The translations under genes and the position numbers were made by a program. From contig NZ_HG529316.1 in assembly GCF_000499525.1 (NCBI RefSeq), positions 1 through 47,857 of the forward strand: 47,857 nucleotides of DNA, given 5' to 3'. The stretch is from Faecalimicrobium dakarense (lineage in GTDB: Bacteria > Bacillota > Clostridia > Peptostreptococcales > Peptostreptococcaceae). The notes beneath the pieces were generated by a model that saw only the letters and a program-made list of their open reading frames with translations, was not told the origin of the DNA and did no database searches. Shown here piece after piece: positions 9,530 through 17,224 of the stretch (the stretch's first letter is position 1; every line of letters starts with the position of its first letter).

Positions 9530-9612
9530 TCTTTGGCAACTGGCTGACATAGTTATAAACCTTAGTCCCTATAGCTTTGCGTCCCTAGATTTCCCTAGGT
9601 TTGCCTATTTAA
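9530..9612 (-). promoter_or_regulatory. c-di-GMP class I (GEMM-I) riboswitch aptamer
   Basis: On the minus strand the element has the GEMM-I signatures in order: GGCAAACC, a P2 hairpin CCTAG-GGAAAT-CTAGG containing a GAAA loop, GGGACGCAAAGC, a second arm beginning TATAGGGACTAAGG, and the closing GCCAGTTGCC whose TTGCC pairs with the opening GGCAA. It lies about 150 nt upstream of the M60 protease start with a terminator between. The ligand is known from the family. Many clostridial class I switches with this layout turn expression off when c-di-GMP is high, but the direction here is inferred. Confidence 0.92.
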
Positions 9613-9624
9613 TTTTATTTATTT

Positions 9625-9653
9625 CACTTTAAAATATTACCATTATTTGTCAA
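9625..9653 (-). promoter_or_regulatory. Possible promoter of the protease leader RNA
   Basis: TTGACA (9648-9653, minus strand) is a perfect -35 hexamer about 40 nt upstream of the aptamer. The -10 is poor: TAAAGT after a 16-nt spacer is the best I find. The -35 is convincing; the -10 assignment is weak. Confidence 0.4.
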
Positions 9654-9754
9654 ATAATTCAATATATTTTTTATTTAATATAAATTAAAACATTATAAAT
9701 ATTTAATTCAGAAACTTTACACAAAATATACTTTTGATTTCATGTACATTTTTG

Positions 9755-9790
9755 AAAAAACCGTATCACTTAATTGTGATACGGTTCTTA
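9755..9790 (-). terminator. Intrinsic terminator of the dihydroxyacetone kinase gene
   Basis: CCGTATCAC and GTGATACGG pair around TTAATT, followed on the minus strand by a run of T. It ends the glycerol operon just after the kinase stop codon. The hairpin is nearly identical to the one at 20425-20460. Confidence 0.88.
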
Positions 9791-9806
9791 TATTTATGCT
9801 AAATTT

Positions 9807-11564
9807 TTATTTTAAAGCATTTGAGATTTCAGTAAATATTACACCTAATCCATATGCTCCTGCATCTGGATGTCCTAAACTTCTATCCCCTACTGTACCT
9901 GCTCTACCCATACGTGCTACTATTTGTTCAGTTGCTTTAGCTCCTTCTACAGCTGCTATTGCGCCTTTTTCAAAGGCATCTTTGAAATTAACACCTTCTT
10001 TTGCACTATTTGATAAAGAGTCAGCACAAGGAACTAACGCATCTATAAGAGTCTTATCTCCAACTACTGCTCCACGTCCAAATGAACGCTCTCCTGTTGT
10101 TTGTATTCCCTTAACTGCTGATTGTATCATTTGTGCAAAGTCAGAAATGTTTAATTCATTTTTTTCTAAAACTTCTTTACCTGCTGCTCTAAATGCAGAT
10201 CCCCATATTGGTCCAGATGCTCCACCACAGTATTCCATAATTACCATAGAACAAGCGTCTAAGAATTTTCCTATCGTTAAACTATCTTGAGATATTATTT
10301 CTTTCCATTCTCTCTTTAATTGCTTAAATCCTTTAGCAACACTCATACCAAAGTCTCCATCTCCAGCAAAAGAGTCTAGTTCACAAAATGGAACTTCATT
10401 TTCTATAATAACTTCACTCATTTTATCTACTATGTAAATCATATTATTTAAAGTTATTTTTTCATCAACTATATTTGAGTATTCTTCATTAGTCTCTACT
10501 TTAAAAGAATTTGTTTCTGGTTCATCATTGTTTTCATCTATATCTGTATATTCTACTGCATCAACATGTCCATTAACCTTAAATGCAGGAGTATCACTTT
10601 CTTCTATTAATAACTGTTTTAACTGATCATCTAGCTTCATTATTGATACTGAAGCTCCTGCCATATCTATACTTGTCATATAGTTTCCTACAAAAGTTCT
10701 GTAGATTTTTATATTTCTTGCTGCCAACTCACGAGTAACAGAGTTATTAAATAAGTATAATTCTTGTAGTGGTGTAGCTCCAAATCCGTTTATTAATAAA
10801 GCTACCTCTTCTTGTCCATCTTCTATTTTCATATCTTTTAATATAGATTCTACTATTCTTTTAGCTAGTTCATCTGCTGTAGTCATTTTTTCTCTTTTTA
10901 TACCTGGTTCTCCATGTATACCTACACCAAACTCTAATTCATCATCAGCTATATCAAATGTAGGAGTTCCTTTTGCAGGTACTGTACAAGATGTTAAACC
11001 AAAACCTAAACTTCTAACATTATCTATTGCCTTTTGAGCTACTTCTTTTACTTCTTCTAAAGATTTACCCGTCTCGGCTGCTGCTCCCGCTATTTTATGT
11101 ACAAGTACTGTCCCTGCAACTCCACGACGTCCTACTGTATATAAACTATCTTCAACAGCTATATCATCGTCAACTTTAACATAGTCAACTTTTATTCCAT
11201 CCTCGCTAGCTAAGTAAGCTGCATTTTTGAAGTTCATCATATCTCCACTGTAGTTTTTGATTATTAGTAGAGTTCCTTTTTCGCTAGCTGTAGCTTTAAT
11301 TGCTTGGTATATTTGTATTTGAGATGGAGAAGCAAATACATCTCCACATACTGCTGCATCTAACATTCCTTTTCCTATAAATCCTGCATGTGCTGGTTCA
11401 TGTCCACTTCCACCACCACTTATTAAACTAACTTTATTTTTATTTATATCTTTTTTCTTCATTACTTTATATTTTTTAACAAACTCTAGTTCTGGATGAG
11501 CCATAGCTATACCATTACACATCTCCATAACTACAGTTTCTGGCTTATTAATTATCTTTTTCAT
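9807..11564 (-). CDS. dhaK: Dihydroxyacetone kinase, fused DhaK-DhaL
   Basis: Phosphorylates dihydroxyacetone to DHAP with ATP, in the cytosol. The 585-residue chain joins a DhaK domain (about 1-330) to a DhaL domain (about 380-585), the single-chain form that uses ATP rather than the PTS. DhaK shows the substrate-site motif SGGGSGHEPAHAGF and the histidine that binds substrate covalently, H217 in GVGIHGEPG. DhaL shows FAGDGDFGMSVAKGF and GGASGPIWGSAF, the nucleotide and magnesium site. I choose the ATG at 11562-11564, 8 nt from AGGGG; an upstream GTG in frame abuts that site. It follows glycerol dehydrogenase by about 70 nt on the same strand, so together they take glycerol to DHAP. Confidence 0.95.
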   Translation of the reverse strand: MKKIINKPETVVMEMCNGIAMAHPELEFVKKYKVMKKKDINKNKVSLISGGGSGHEPAHAGFIGKGMLDAAVCGDVFASPSQIQIYQAIKATASEKGTLLIIKNYSGDMMNFKNAAYLASEDGIKVDYVKVDDDIAVEDSLYTVGRRGVAGTVLVHKIAGAAAETGKSLEEVKEVAQKAIDNVRSLGFGLTSCTVPAKGTPTFDIADDELEFGVGIHGEPGIKREKMTTADELAKRIVESILKDMKIEDGQEEVALLINGFGATPLQELYLFNNSVTRELAARNIKIYRTFVGNYMTSIDMAGASVSIMKLDDQLKQLLIEESDTPAFKVNGHVDAVEYTDIDENNDEPETNSFKVETNEEYSNIVDEKITLNNMIYIVDKMSEVIIENEVPFCELDSFAGDGDFGMSVAKGFKQLKREWKEIISQDSLTIGKFLDACSMVIMEYCGGASGPIWGSAFRAAGKEVLEKNELNISDFAQMIQSAVKGIQTTGERSFGRGAVVGDKTLIDALVPCADSLSNSAKEGVNFKDAFEKGAIAAVEGAKATEQIVARMGRAGTVGDRSLGHPDAGAYGLGVIFTEISNALK

Positions 11565-11608
11565 ATGCTCCACCCCTTTAGGTCTCTAAGTTTAAATTTC
11601 TATTATAA

Positions 11609-11657
11609 TTATATACCTTTTTTATTTTATAATTATATACTTTTCTTTATTTTATAA
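11609..11657 (-). repeat. Imperfect tandem duplication across the gldA stop codon
   Basis: Two adjacent copies of a 24-25 nt unit (11609-11632 and 11633-11657) cover the last codons and stop of gldA and the sequence right after it. The second copy is untranslated. It looks like a small local slippage duplication. Confidence 0.65.
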
Positions 11658-12769
11658 TTTTTTCCTAATTGATCAGCTGTAATAATTGCTGCTGCAACAG
11701 ATTCAATGCTTATTGGGAATGGCATAGAATGTACTGATTCTTCTGGTATACAAGATTTTTGAGCTACTTCCATAAGTTCTTCATCAGTTATTGTATCTAC
11801 TCCTATATCTGATAAGCAAACAGGAAGTCCTACTTCTAAACAGAAATCTAAAACTTGATTTATTTCACTTTCAGGTGCATTTTCAAGTACTAATTGTGCT
11901 AATGTACCAAAAGCAACTTTTTCACCATGGAAGTATTTGTGTGTTCCTTCTAATATAGTTAATCCATCGTGTATTGCATGAGCTGCAGCTAATCCTCCAC
12001 TTTCAAATCCAAGACCTGATAATAAAATATTTGCTTCTATAATATTTTCAAGTGCTGGAGTTACTAAGTTACAATCTGAAGAAACCTTTGCTTTTGCTCC
12101 ATCACTTAAAAGAGTTTCATAGCATAATTTCGCAAGTGCTAAAGCAGTGTTAGTTCCTTTAGCAGGACCACATAATCCTTCTCTTACTCCACAAGGTAGA
12201 CCTGCATTTACATTTGAGTAAGAATTTGCAGTTGCTCTTGCTTCAAAATACGTAGATAATGCATCACCCATTCCTGATACTAAGAAACGAGTAGGAGCTT
12301 TAGCTATTACTGTTGTATCAATAAGTACTACACTTGGGCTTTGTTTAAAATATGCATAATCATCAAATGATCCATCTGGAGTATATAATACTGCTGAATG
12401 ACTTGTTGGTGCATCTGTTGCTGCTATAGTAGGAACTATTATTAAAGCTTCCCCTTCTGCTACACATTTAGCTGTATCTATTGCTTTACCTCCACCAAGA
12501 CCGATAGTACAAGAACAATTATTTTCTTTAGCTATTTCTTGTAATCTTGCTACCTCTTGTCTTGAGCACTCTCCTGTAAATCCACTTTCTACAAACTTTA
12601 TTTCAAATTTTTTAGCTGTAGAATCTAATTTCTCCTTAACACGAGCTACATCATCTGGGTGAGCTATTAATAGTGCAGATTCTCCAAAAGTTTTTACAAA
12701 GTAACCTAAGTTTAATAATTCATCTTCCCCTTGAACGTATTTTGTTGGACATATAAATGCTTTTCTCAT
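11633..12769 (-). CDS. gldA: Glycerol dehydrogenase
   Basis: Oxidises glycerol to dihydroxyacetone with NAD+, an iron/zinc-type alcohol dehydrogenase of the GldA group. The 378-residue protein has the nucleotide-binding loop GLGGGKAIDTAK (about 90-101). The predicted zinc ligands are D169 (SGMGDALSTYFEA), H263 (AAAHAIHDGL) and H280 (YFHGEKVAFGTL), all present. An ATG start follows a GGAGGT site. The chain is about 10 residues longer than typical between the first two ligands. Downstream is the DHA kinase, upstream the PocR/AraC regulator, with a TATAAT at 12825-12830 as a possible -10. The pair forms the oxidative branch of glycerol use; no glycerol dehydratase genes are in the window. Confidence 0.95.
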   Translation of the reverse strand: MRKAFICPTKYVQGEDELLNLGYFVKTFGESALLIAHPDDVARVKEKLDSTAKKFEIKFVESGFTGECSRQEVARLQEIAKENNCSCTIGLGGGKAIDTAKCVAEGEALIIVPTIAATDAPTSHSAVLYTPDGSFDDYAYFKQSPSVVLIDTTVIAKAPTRFLVSGMGDALSTYFEARATANSYSNVNAGLPCGVREGLCGPAKGTNTALALAKLCYETLLSDGAKAKVSSDCNLVTPALENIIEANILLSGLGFESGGLAAAHAIHDGLTILEGTHKYFHGEKVAFGTLAQLVLENAPESEINQVLDFCLEVGLPVCLSDIGVDTITDEELMEVAQKSCIPEESVHSMPFPISIESVAAAIITADQLGKNYKIKKSI

Positions 12770-12965
12770 GTAAATCTACCTCCATTTATTTTTTAATTTA
12801 TTTGTTTTCTTTAATCTTAAATATATTATAATACCGTTTTCCTTTTTATACATTAGACTCTTATGTCATAATATTACAATTTAAAATCGTAATTTTCTTA
12901 CCTGAAATAGTAAAATTGTAATATTACTACTTTCCGTTAACATCTTAACCATCTTTTCCTATTAT

Positions 12966-13016
12966 AAAAAAACTAAGGCTATAGTTTAAAGTCTAAACCA
13001 TAGCCTTAGTTTTTAT
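12966..13016 (-). terminator. Intrinsic terminator of the AraC-type regulator gene
   Basis: A long hairpin (CTAAGGCTATAGTTTA pairing with TAAACCATAGCCTTAG around AAGTC) is followed on the minus strand by a T-run. It separates the regulator transcript from gldA, so gldA must have its own promoter between 12770 and 12965. Confidence 0.88.
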
Positions 13017-13022
13017 GTATTT

Positions 13023-14060
13023 TTAATTGTTTTTATAATATTTTCTATAAACAGAAGGGGTTACTCCCTCATATTTTTTGAATATCTTAATAAAATATCC
13101 AGCTTCATTAAATCCAAGTTCTTCACTAATTTCATTAACAGGTATATCAGTTTTTTCTAACATTTCCTTAGCCCATTTAATTTTAAGGCTTGATAGATAA
13201 CTTGAAAAACTTTGACCAATTTCTTTTGAAAATAATCTACTAAAATAACTTGTACTTATATGGCAAATTTTTGCTAAAGTTTCCACAGAAATATTTTCGC
13301 TTTTATTTTTATAAATATAATCAATTGCAGGCTTTAAGGTATTACTTACAGATGCATTTAATTTTTCAGAAGTTTCATCAACTACATAAGCATCCACCAT
13401 TGCATTTGATAGTTCTTTTTTTATATTCTCTATATTTTTTATAGTATACCCTTCAAATATGCTTGAATCAATTTGACCTTCATTTCTCATTGTATCTTTA
13501 TACATTTCTAAAATCAAATTTTTATCTAATGCTTCTTCTACTAAATAGCTGCATAATGAAAATAGCATATTAGCAATATTTTTTACTTCTTCGTAAGATA
13601 ATTCTGGTAATGATTCATAATAATCTCTAAATTCATCAAGAGTTTTATCTGTTAAGTTTTGATCTGATGCTGTCAGTATCTTTTCTAATTCCTCACTTGT
13701 ATTAGAATCAGATAACTTTACTTGACCTGCCATAATCGCCCCCATGTATCTTCCATATATAATAATGGGTATTGCAACATCCACTATATTATAATGGCAT
13801 AAGTATATATAAGGTTCATTTAAACGAACAGCTTCTAGTCCGCCCCTTGAATCACACTTTTGGCAGTATTTTACCATCTGAGGATGAGATCTTACCCTCT
13901 CGCAGAATTTTTGACATCCACTATGATTAGTAACTGGATTACCCTTATAATCAACCGTAATAACTGCCATTTTTGTAACTAGTGAAATGTTGTCTTGTAG
14001 CTTTTGCCATTTCTTAAAATCTATTACCTTGTCTAAGTTTAAGTTATCTCTTTTTATCAT
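13023..14060 (-). CDS. AraC-family regulator with PocR sensory domain
   Basis: A 345-residue transcription factor. The N-terminal part (about 15-180) matches a PocR-type ligand domain: a cysteine cluster CQKFCERVR ... YCQKCDSRGG and an aromatic PYIYLCHYNIVDVAIPI segment. PocR domains are associated with sensing small diols and related compounds. The C-terminal 100 residues form the AraC double helix-turn-helix (LAKICHISTSYFSRLFSKE and ISEELGFNEAGYFIKIFKKY, then GVTPSVYRK). I choose the ATG at 14058-14060, 5 nt from AGGAGAG; an upstream TTG in frame lacks such a site. Its position beside gldA and the DHA kinase suggests it activates them in response to glycerol or a product. That is inference. 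Confidence 0.92.
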   Translation of the reverse strand: MIKRDNLNLDKVIDFKKWQKLQDNISLVTKMAVITVDYKGNPVTNHSGCQKFCERVRSHPQMVKYCQKCDSRGGLEAVRLNEPYIYLCHYNIVDVAIPIIIYGRYMGAIMAGQVKLSDSNTSEELEKILTASDQNLTDKTLDEFRDYYESLPELSYEEVKNIANMLFSLCSYLVEEALDKNLILEMYKDTMRNEGQIDSSIFEGYTIKNIENIKKELSNAMVDAYVVDETSEKLNASVSNTLKPAIDYIYKNKSENISVETLAKICHISTSYFSRLFSKEIGQSFSSYLSSLKIKWAKEMLEKTDIPVNEISEELGFNEAGYFIKIFKKYEGVTPSVYRKYYKNN

Positions 14061-14192
14061 TGCAACTCTCCTAAACCTAATTTGTTGTGTGTCTTTATTA
14101 TATATCAAAAAACGACTCTGCTAAAATGGTTATTTAACAATTTATTAAATTAGTATACTTAATTAATTTATTGCATATAATTAAATCAAAGC

Positions 14193-14288
14193 ATACTAGG
14201 GTTCCGTATATTATATAAATATAGTCTGGTCCAAGGGTAAGCTCACAGATTTACTGTGTTCACGGAGGGATAAAAGCCTGGGAGATAT
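14193..14288 (+). promoter_or_regulatory. ykkC-class riboswitch, most like guanidine-I
   Basis: The leader contains the ykkC motif blocks in order: ACTAGGGTTCCG (14195-14206), a short AT-rich hairpin, CTGGTCC, a hairpin CACAG-ATTTA-CTGTG, then CACGGAGGGATAAAAGCC followed by TGGGAGA. These blocks define the ykkC/guanidine-I family as I remember its consensus. Subtype 1 senses guanidinium; closely similar subtypes sense ppGpp, PRPP or other nucleotides and cannot be excluded. The 3' conserved block is also the 5' arm of the terminator at 14272-14311, so ligand binding should block termination (an ON switch). The next gene encodes a GAP/LysE-type membrane protein. Confidence 0.85.
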
Positions 14289-14311
14289 TTAATATCTTCT
14301 GGGCTTTTTTT
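14272..14311 (+). terminator. Expression-platform terminator of the ykkC riboswitch
   Basis: AGCCTGGGAGATA pairs fully, allowing three G-U pairs, with TATCTTCTGGGCT around TTTAA, followed by seven T. The 5' arm lies inside the conserved 3' part of the aptamer, so the two structures exclude each other. Confidence 0.88.
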
Positions 14312-14337
14312 ATTTTTATTTTTAGGAGGATATACAA

Positions 14338-15063
14338 ATGCTATCGTTATTACTGCTTACTGTTACGACTAGTGCTGCTGATAGTCTAAACCCTGTTGGA
14401 ATTGCTCAACAATTTATTCTTCAAGGGCTAGTTAAGAAAAAACATCATATATGGGCATATATAATTTCTATTGCAATAACTAATTTTACCGGCGGGTTAA
14501 TTGTTTATTTTGGGGCTGGTGCATTTATAAAAAAATATATGAACTCTCTTTTAGATAAATACTCTAATATTATATATATTAGCGAATTTATATTAGGTCT
14601 TTTAGTTTTAATGTCAGTCGTTTTTTTAATAATGAAAATCTATGTTAATAAACTTAAGGATGAAATTCTTATTTTAAAGGGTTTATCTTCTGATGATAAT
14701 AATAATTCATTTTTTAAGATAAAGTCTGTTGACCCAATATCTCTTTCTATTTTTGGGGTATTAGCAACATTTATGGAATTGACTACTGCCTTACCCTACT
14801 TTGCATTTTTGGCTATATTACTTACTTATACTCTTCCTATTTGGGTAGTTATATCAATTTTAATAATATATAATATTATTTACTCAGCACCTTTAATCAT
14901 CTTATATTTCTTATATGTAAAGTGTCAGAGTAAATTTGATGAATTGTATGTTTTTCTAAAGAATAAGGTAGATAAATATGCTGCAATTCTTTCACCAATT
15001 TTAATAGGAGCTGTTGGAGTATTACTTATCTTTCATAGCTTAAATTCTTTAATTACATTATAG
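14338..15063 (+). CDS. GAP/LysE-superfamily membrane protein, candidate guanidine-responsive exporter
   Basis: A 241-residue integral membrane protein with about six hydrophobic segments in two halves, each half opening with a short acidic/proline motif: SAADSLNPVGIAQQF at residues 11-25 and FMELTTALPYFAFL near 145-158. A charged loop (about 105-135) separates them. This layout fits the GAP (SfLAP-like) family of the LysE transporter superfamily. An AGGAGG site lies 9 nt before the ATG. The gene sits directly behind a ykkC-type riboswitch, a class that usually controls guanidinium exporters, so export of guanidinium or a related toxic ion is a reasonable guess. No transport substrate can be read from the sequence itself. 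Confidence 0.8.
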   Translation: MLSLLLLTVTTSAADSLNPVGIAQQFILQGLVKKKHHIWAYIISIAITNFTGGLIVYFGAGAFIKKYMNSLLDKYSNIIYISEFILGLLVLMSVVFLIMKIYVNKLKDEILILKGLSSDDNNNSFFKIKSVDPISLSIFGVLATFMELTTALPYFAFLAILLTYTLPIWVVISILIIYNIIYSAPLIILYFLYVKCQSKFDELYVFLKNKVDKYAAILSPILIGAVGVLLIFHSLNSLITL

Positions 15064-15107
15064 TAGTACCTTTATACTCTTAAATGAATAATATTATAAA
15101 TATATAA

Positions 15108-15148
15108 TAAAAAGTGGTAAGTTTTAAATCTAAACTTGCCACTTTTTT
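15108..15148 (+). terminator. Intrinsic terminator after the GAP-family gene
   Basis: AAAAAGTGGTAAGTTT pairs with AAACTTGCCACTTTTT around a 7-nt loop, with one G-U pair. It separates the riboswitch-controlled gene from the sugar-dehydrogenase-like gene. Readthrough is possible, because the next start is only 36 nt on. Confidence 0.85.
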
Positions 15149-15183
15149 CTTAAAATATTCATTTAAGTTTGGAGGATAAAAGT

Positions 15184-16284
15184 ATGAAAAAGATATTTCC
15201 TAATATTTTTCATAAATCAATATCTCAAAATAATAATGTAGTTAGTATAAAATTAAAATCAATTACATCAAGGCAATTTCCTTATGAAATTGAAGTTATA
15301 GCTGAAAAATTATATGTACCATGGGCCATAGATATAAGTACTGAAGGAAATATATATTTTACTGAAAGGTATGGGTCAGTTAGAATTATTGAAAATGGTA
15401 AACTTAATCCACAACCACTCATCACATTTAGCTCACCTTTTGTAAGTCAGGGTGAAGGTGGTTTGATGGGTATCGCCCTAGACCCAAACTTTTTACAAAA
15501 TCATTATATTTATGTTATGCATTCATATGCAGAAGGAAATCGAATATATAACCGTGTTATCAGATTGGTTGAAAGTAATAATAAGGCATTCATTGACAAA
15601 GTTCTTATAGATAAAATCCCTGGAGGACAAATTCATAATGGCGGAAGGATAAAAATAGGTCCAGATAAAAAATTATATATAACAACTGGAGATGCAGGTG
15701 ACTCTGCACTTTCGCAAGACCTTAATAGTACAGCTGGAAAAATACTAAGAATAGAGTTAGACGGGAGTATTCCTAAAGATAATCCTTTTACTAATTCACC
15801 TATTTTTAGCTTAGGTCATAGAAACCCTCAAGGCTTAGCATGGAATTTTGAAAATGTGTTGTATGAATCAGAACATGGACAGTCAGCACACGATGAAATA
15901 AACATAATACACCCAGGGGCTAATTATGGATGGCCTCTTGTTCAAGGAGATGAGGATTCAACAGAAATTATAGTACAAAAACCTTTAATACACAGTGGCG
16001 AAGATACATGGGCACCATCTGGTATTGCATTTGTAAGTCAAGGACCATGGAAGGGAAAATTATTAGTTACTAATTTACGCGGACAGCAATTGCTTTCTAT
16101 ATCATTAAATGGAAAAGGAACTGTAGTAAAGAATGTAGAATCATGGTTAAAAAATGATTATGGACGTTTACGTGAAGTTGTTCAAGCTAAAGATGGGTCA
16201 ATTTATATTGCAACAAGTAATAGAGATGGAAGGGGTAATCCTGATATATCTGATGATAGAATTATCCGTCTAATTCCTAAATAA
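15184..16284 (+). CDS. PQQ-type glucose/sorbosone dehydrogenase-like beta-propeller protein
   Basis: A 366-residue protein of the GSDH family of soluble sugar dehydrogenase-like propellers. Family motifs are present in order: VPWAIDISTEGNIYFTER, GEGGLMGIALDPNF, QIHNGGRIKIGPDKKLY, STAGKILRIELDG, SLGHRNPQGLAWN and GANYGWPLVQGDED. The start is the ATG at 15184, 8 nt after GGAGG; an in-frame TTG at 15169 lies before that site. Most relatives are exported, yet no signal peptide or lipobox is seen here, so it may act in the cytosol. No PQQ biosynthesis genes are in view, so whether it is a working quinoprotein is uncertain. Confidence 0.85.
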   Translation: MKKIFPNIFHKSISQNNNVVSIKLKSITSRQFPYEIEVIAEKLYVPWAIDISTEGNIYFTERYGSVRIIENGKLNPQPLITFSSPFVSQGEGGLMGIALDPNFLQNHYIYVMHSYAEGNRIYNRVIRLVESNNKAFIDKVLIDKIPGGQIHNGGRIKIGPDKKLYITTGDAGDSALSQDLNSTAGKILRIELDGSIPKDNPFTNSPIFSLGHRNPQGLAWNFENVLYESEHGQSAHDEINIIHPGANYGWPLVQGDEDSTEIIVQKPLIHSGEDTWAPSGIAFVSQGPWKGKLLVTNLRGQQLLSISLNGKGTVVKNVESWLKNDYGRLREVVQAKDGSIYIATSNRDGRGNPDISDDRIIRLIPK

Positions 16285-16290
16285 TATAAT

Positions 16291-16318
16291 AAAAGGAGGA
16301 AATACTCCCTCCTTTTTA
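16291..16318. terminator. Bidirectional terminator between the propeller and DUF421 genes
   Basis: AAAAGGAGG pairs with CCTCCTTTT around a short loop; T-runs occur on both sides. The minus-strand DUF421 stop codon (16316-16318) overlaps its edge. Confidence 0.8.
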
Positions 16319-16999
16319 ATTTTTATCTACAAACAAGGTTCCATCGCTTTGAACTTCTGCATAAAAAACATCTTTTATAGAGTTTATATTATGATGTTTA
16401 AGTTGTTTTTTTAGCCATTCTTCATTTAAGTTTAACTCTTTTAAATTATGATTTATTATTTTACCATCAACAATTATCTCAGAAGGAATATAATTAATTG
16501 TGTTTGTATTTATTTTCATATCTGCTTTTGTTATTTCCTGTTGTTGTGGCTTTTTCAATACACTTAATGCACCATCTGGTTCTAATATTGCGTAATCTAC
16601 TTCTGTAATAGAAAATATATTTTGCTTTCTAAGTAACATTGACAAGTCATCCATATTAAGTCGATTTGATTTAAGTGAATGTTTTATAATCTTTCCTTTT
16701 TTTATTAGTATAGTCGGTTGACCGTCAATTATAACTCTTAGAGTTCCTGATTTTAAGCCTATATATCCTGTTAATCCAGTCAGCATACACAACCAAATCA
16801 AACCTATAAATTCATCTATAAATGGTTTATTTAATTCACTAATTATATTTGCTGCAATAGACCCCATTGTAATTCCAGTGATGTAGTTAAAAAATGTTAA
16901 GTGACTCATTTGTTTCTTTCCTAGCATTCTTGTTGAAACCAATAAAACTATAAATACTAAAGTTGTTCTAAGTAATATATTTGTAATTCCTAGATGCAC
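16316..16999 (-). CDS. DUF421 membrane protein (YetF/YdfR type)
   Basis: About 227 residues: three N-terminal membrane helices (from NILLRTTLVFIVLLVSTRMLG) containing the family motif LGKKQMSHLTFFNYITGITMG, followed by a cytosolic alpha/beta part with GTLRVIIDGQPTILIKKGKI and LNMDDLSMLLRKQNI. This is the DUF421/YetF family, whose function is poorly known; some Bacillus members are linked to spores. I choose the GTG at 16997-16999, 8 nt from AGGAGG; an in-frame GTG at 17006-17008 overlaps that site. The C-terminal 80 residues hold a second repeat-like subdomain (NLNEEWLKKQL ... VFYAEVQSDGTLFV), normal for the longer members. Confidence 0.9.
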   Translation of the reverse strand: MHLGITNILLRTTLVFIVLLVSTRMLGKKQMSHLTFFNYITGITMGSIAANIISELNKPFIDEFIGLIWLCMLTGLTGYIGLKSGTLRVIIDGQPTILIKKGKIIKHSLKSNRLNMDDLSMLLRKQNIFSITEVDYAILEPDGALSVLKKPQQQEITKADMKINTNTINYIPSEIIVDGKIINHNLKELNLNEEWLKKQLKHHNINSIKDVFYAEVQSDGTLFVDKN

Positions 17000-17224
17000 T
17001 TTTAGCACCTCCTACACCTATATTTACCTAAATCATTGTGCTTATTCACACAAATAATAATAGATATAATAAAAATTTATAATTTTATCATTGGTAATTT
17101 TTTCTATATTCCATATTGATTTAAGTGTATAATAAATTTAACTTCTATATTCTATACAATCAAATATATTTAACTACTGGCATATTATACTTTGTGCTAC
17201 AATTTCAAATAAAAGGAGGTTTTC

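Noticed and set aside
9742-10290. Open frame of 182 codons on the plus strand
   Set aside because: It lies antisense to the dihydroxyacetone kinase gene and its terminator, has no ribosome site, and its residues reflect the opposite strand of a conserved enzyme.
14193-14311. Leader before the GAP gene as a T-box, yybP-ykoY or fluoride riboswitch
   Set aside because: No T-box motif (TGGNACCGCG-like), no yybP-ykoY or crcB conserved blocks; the ykkC blocks account for the whole element.
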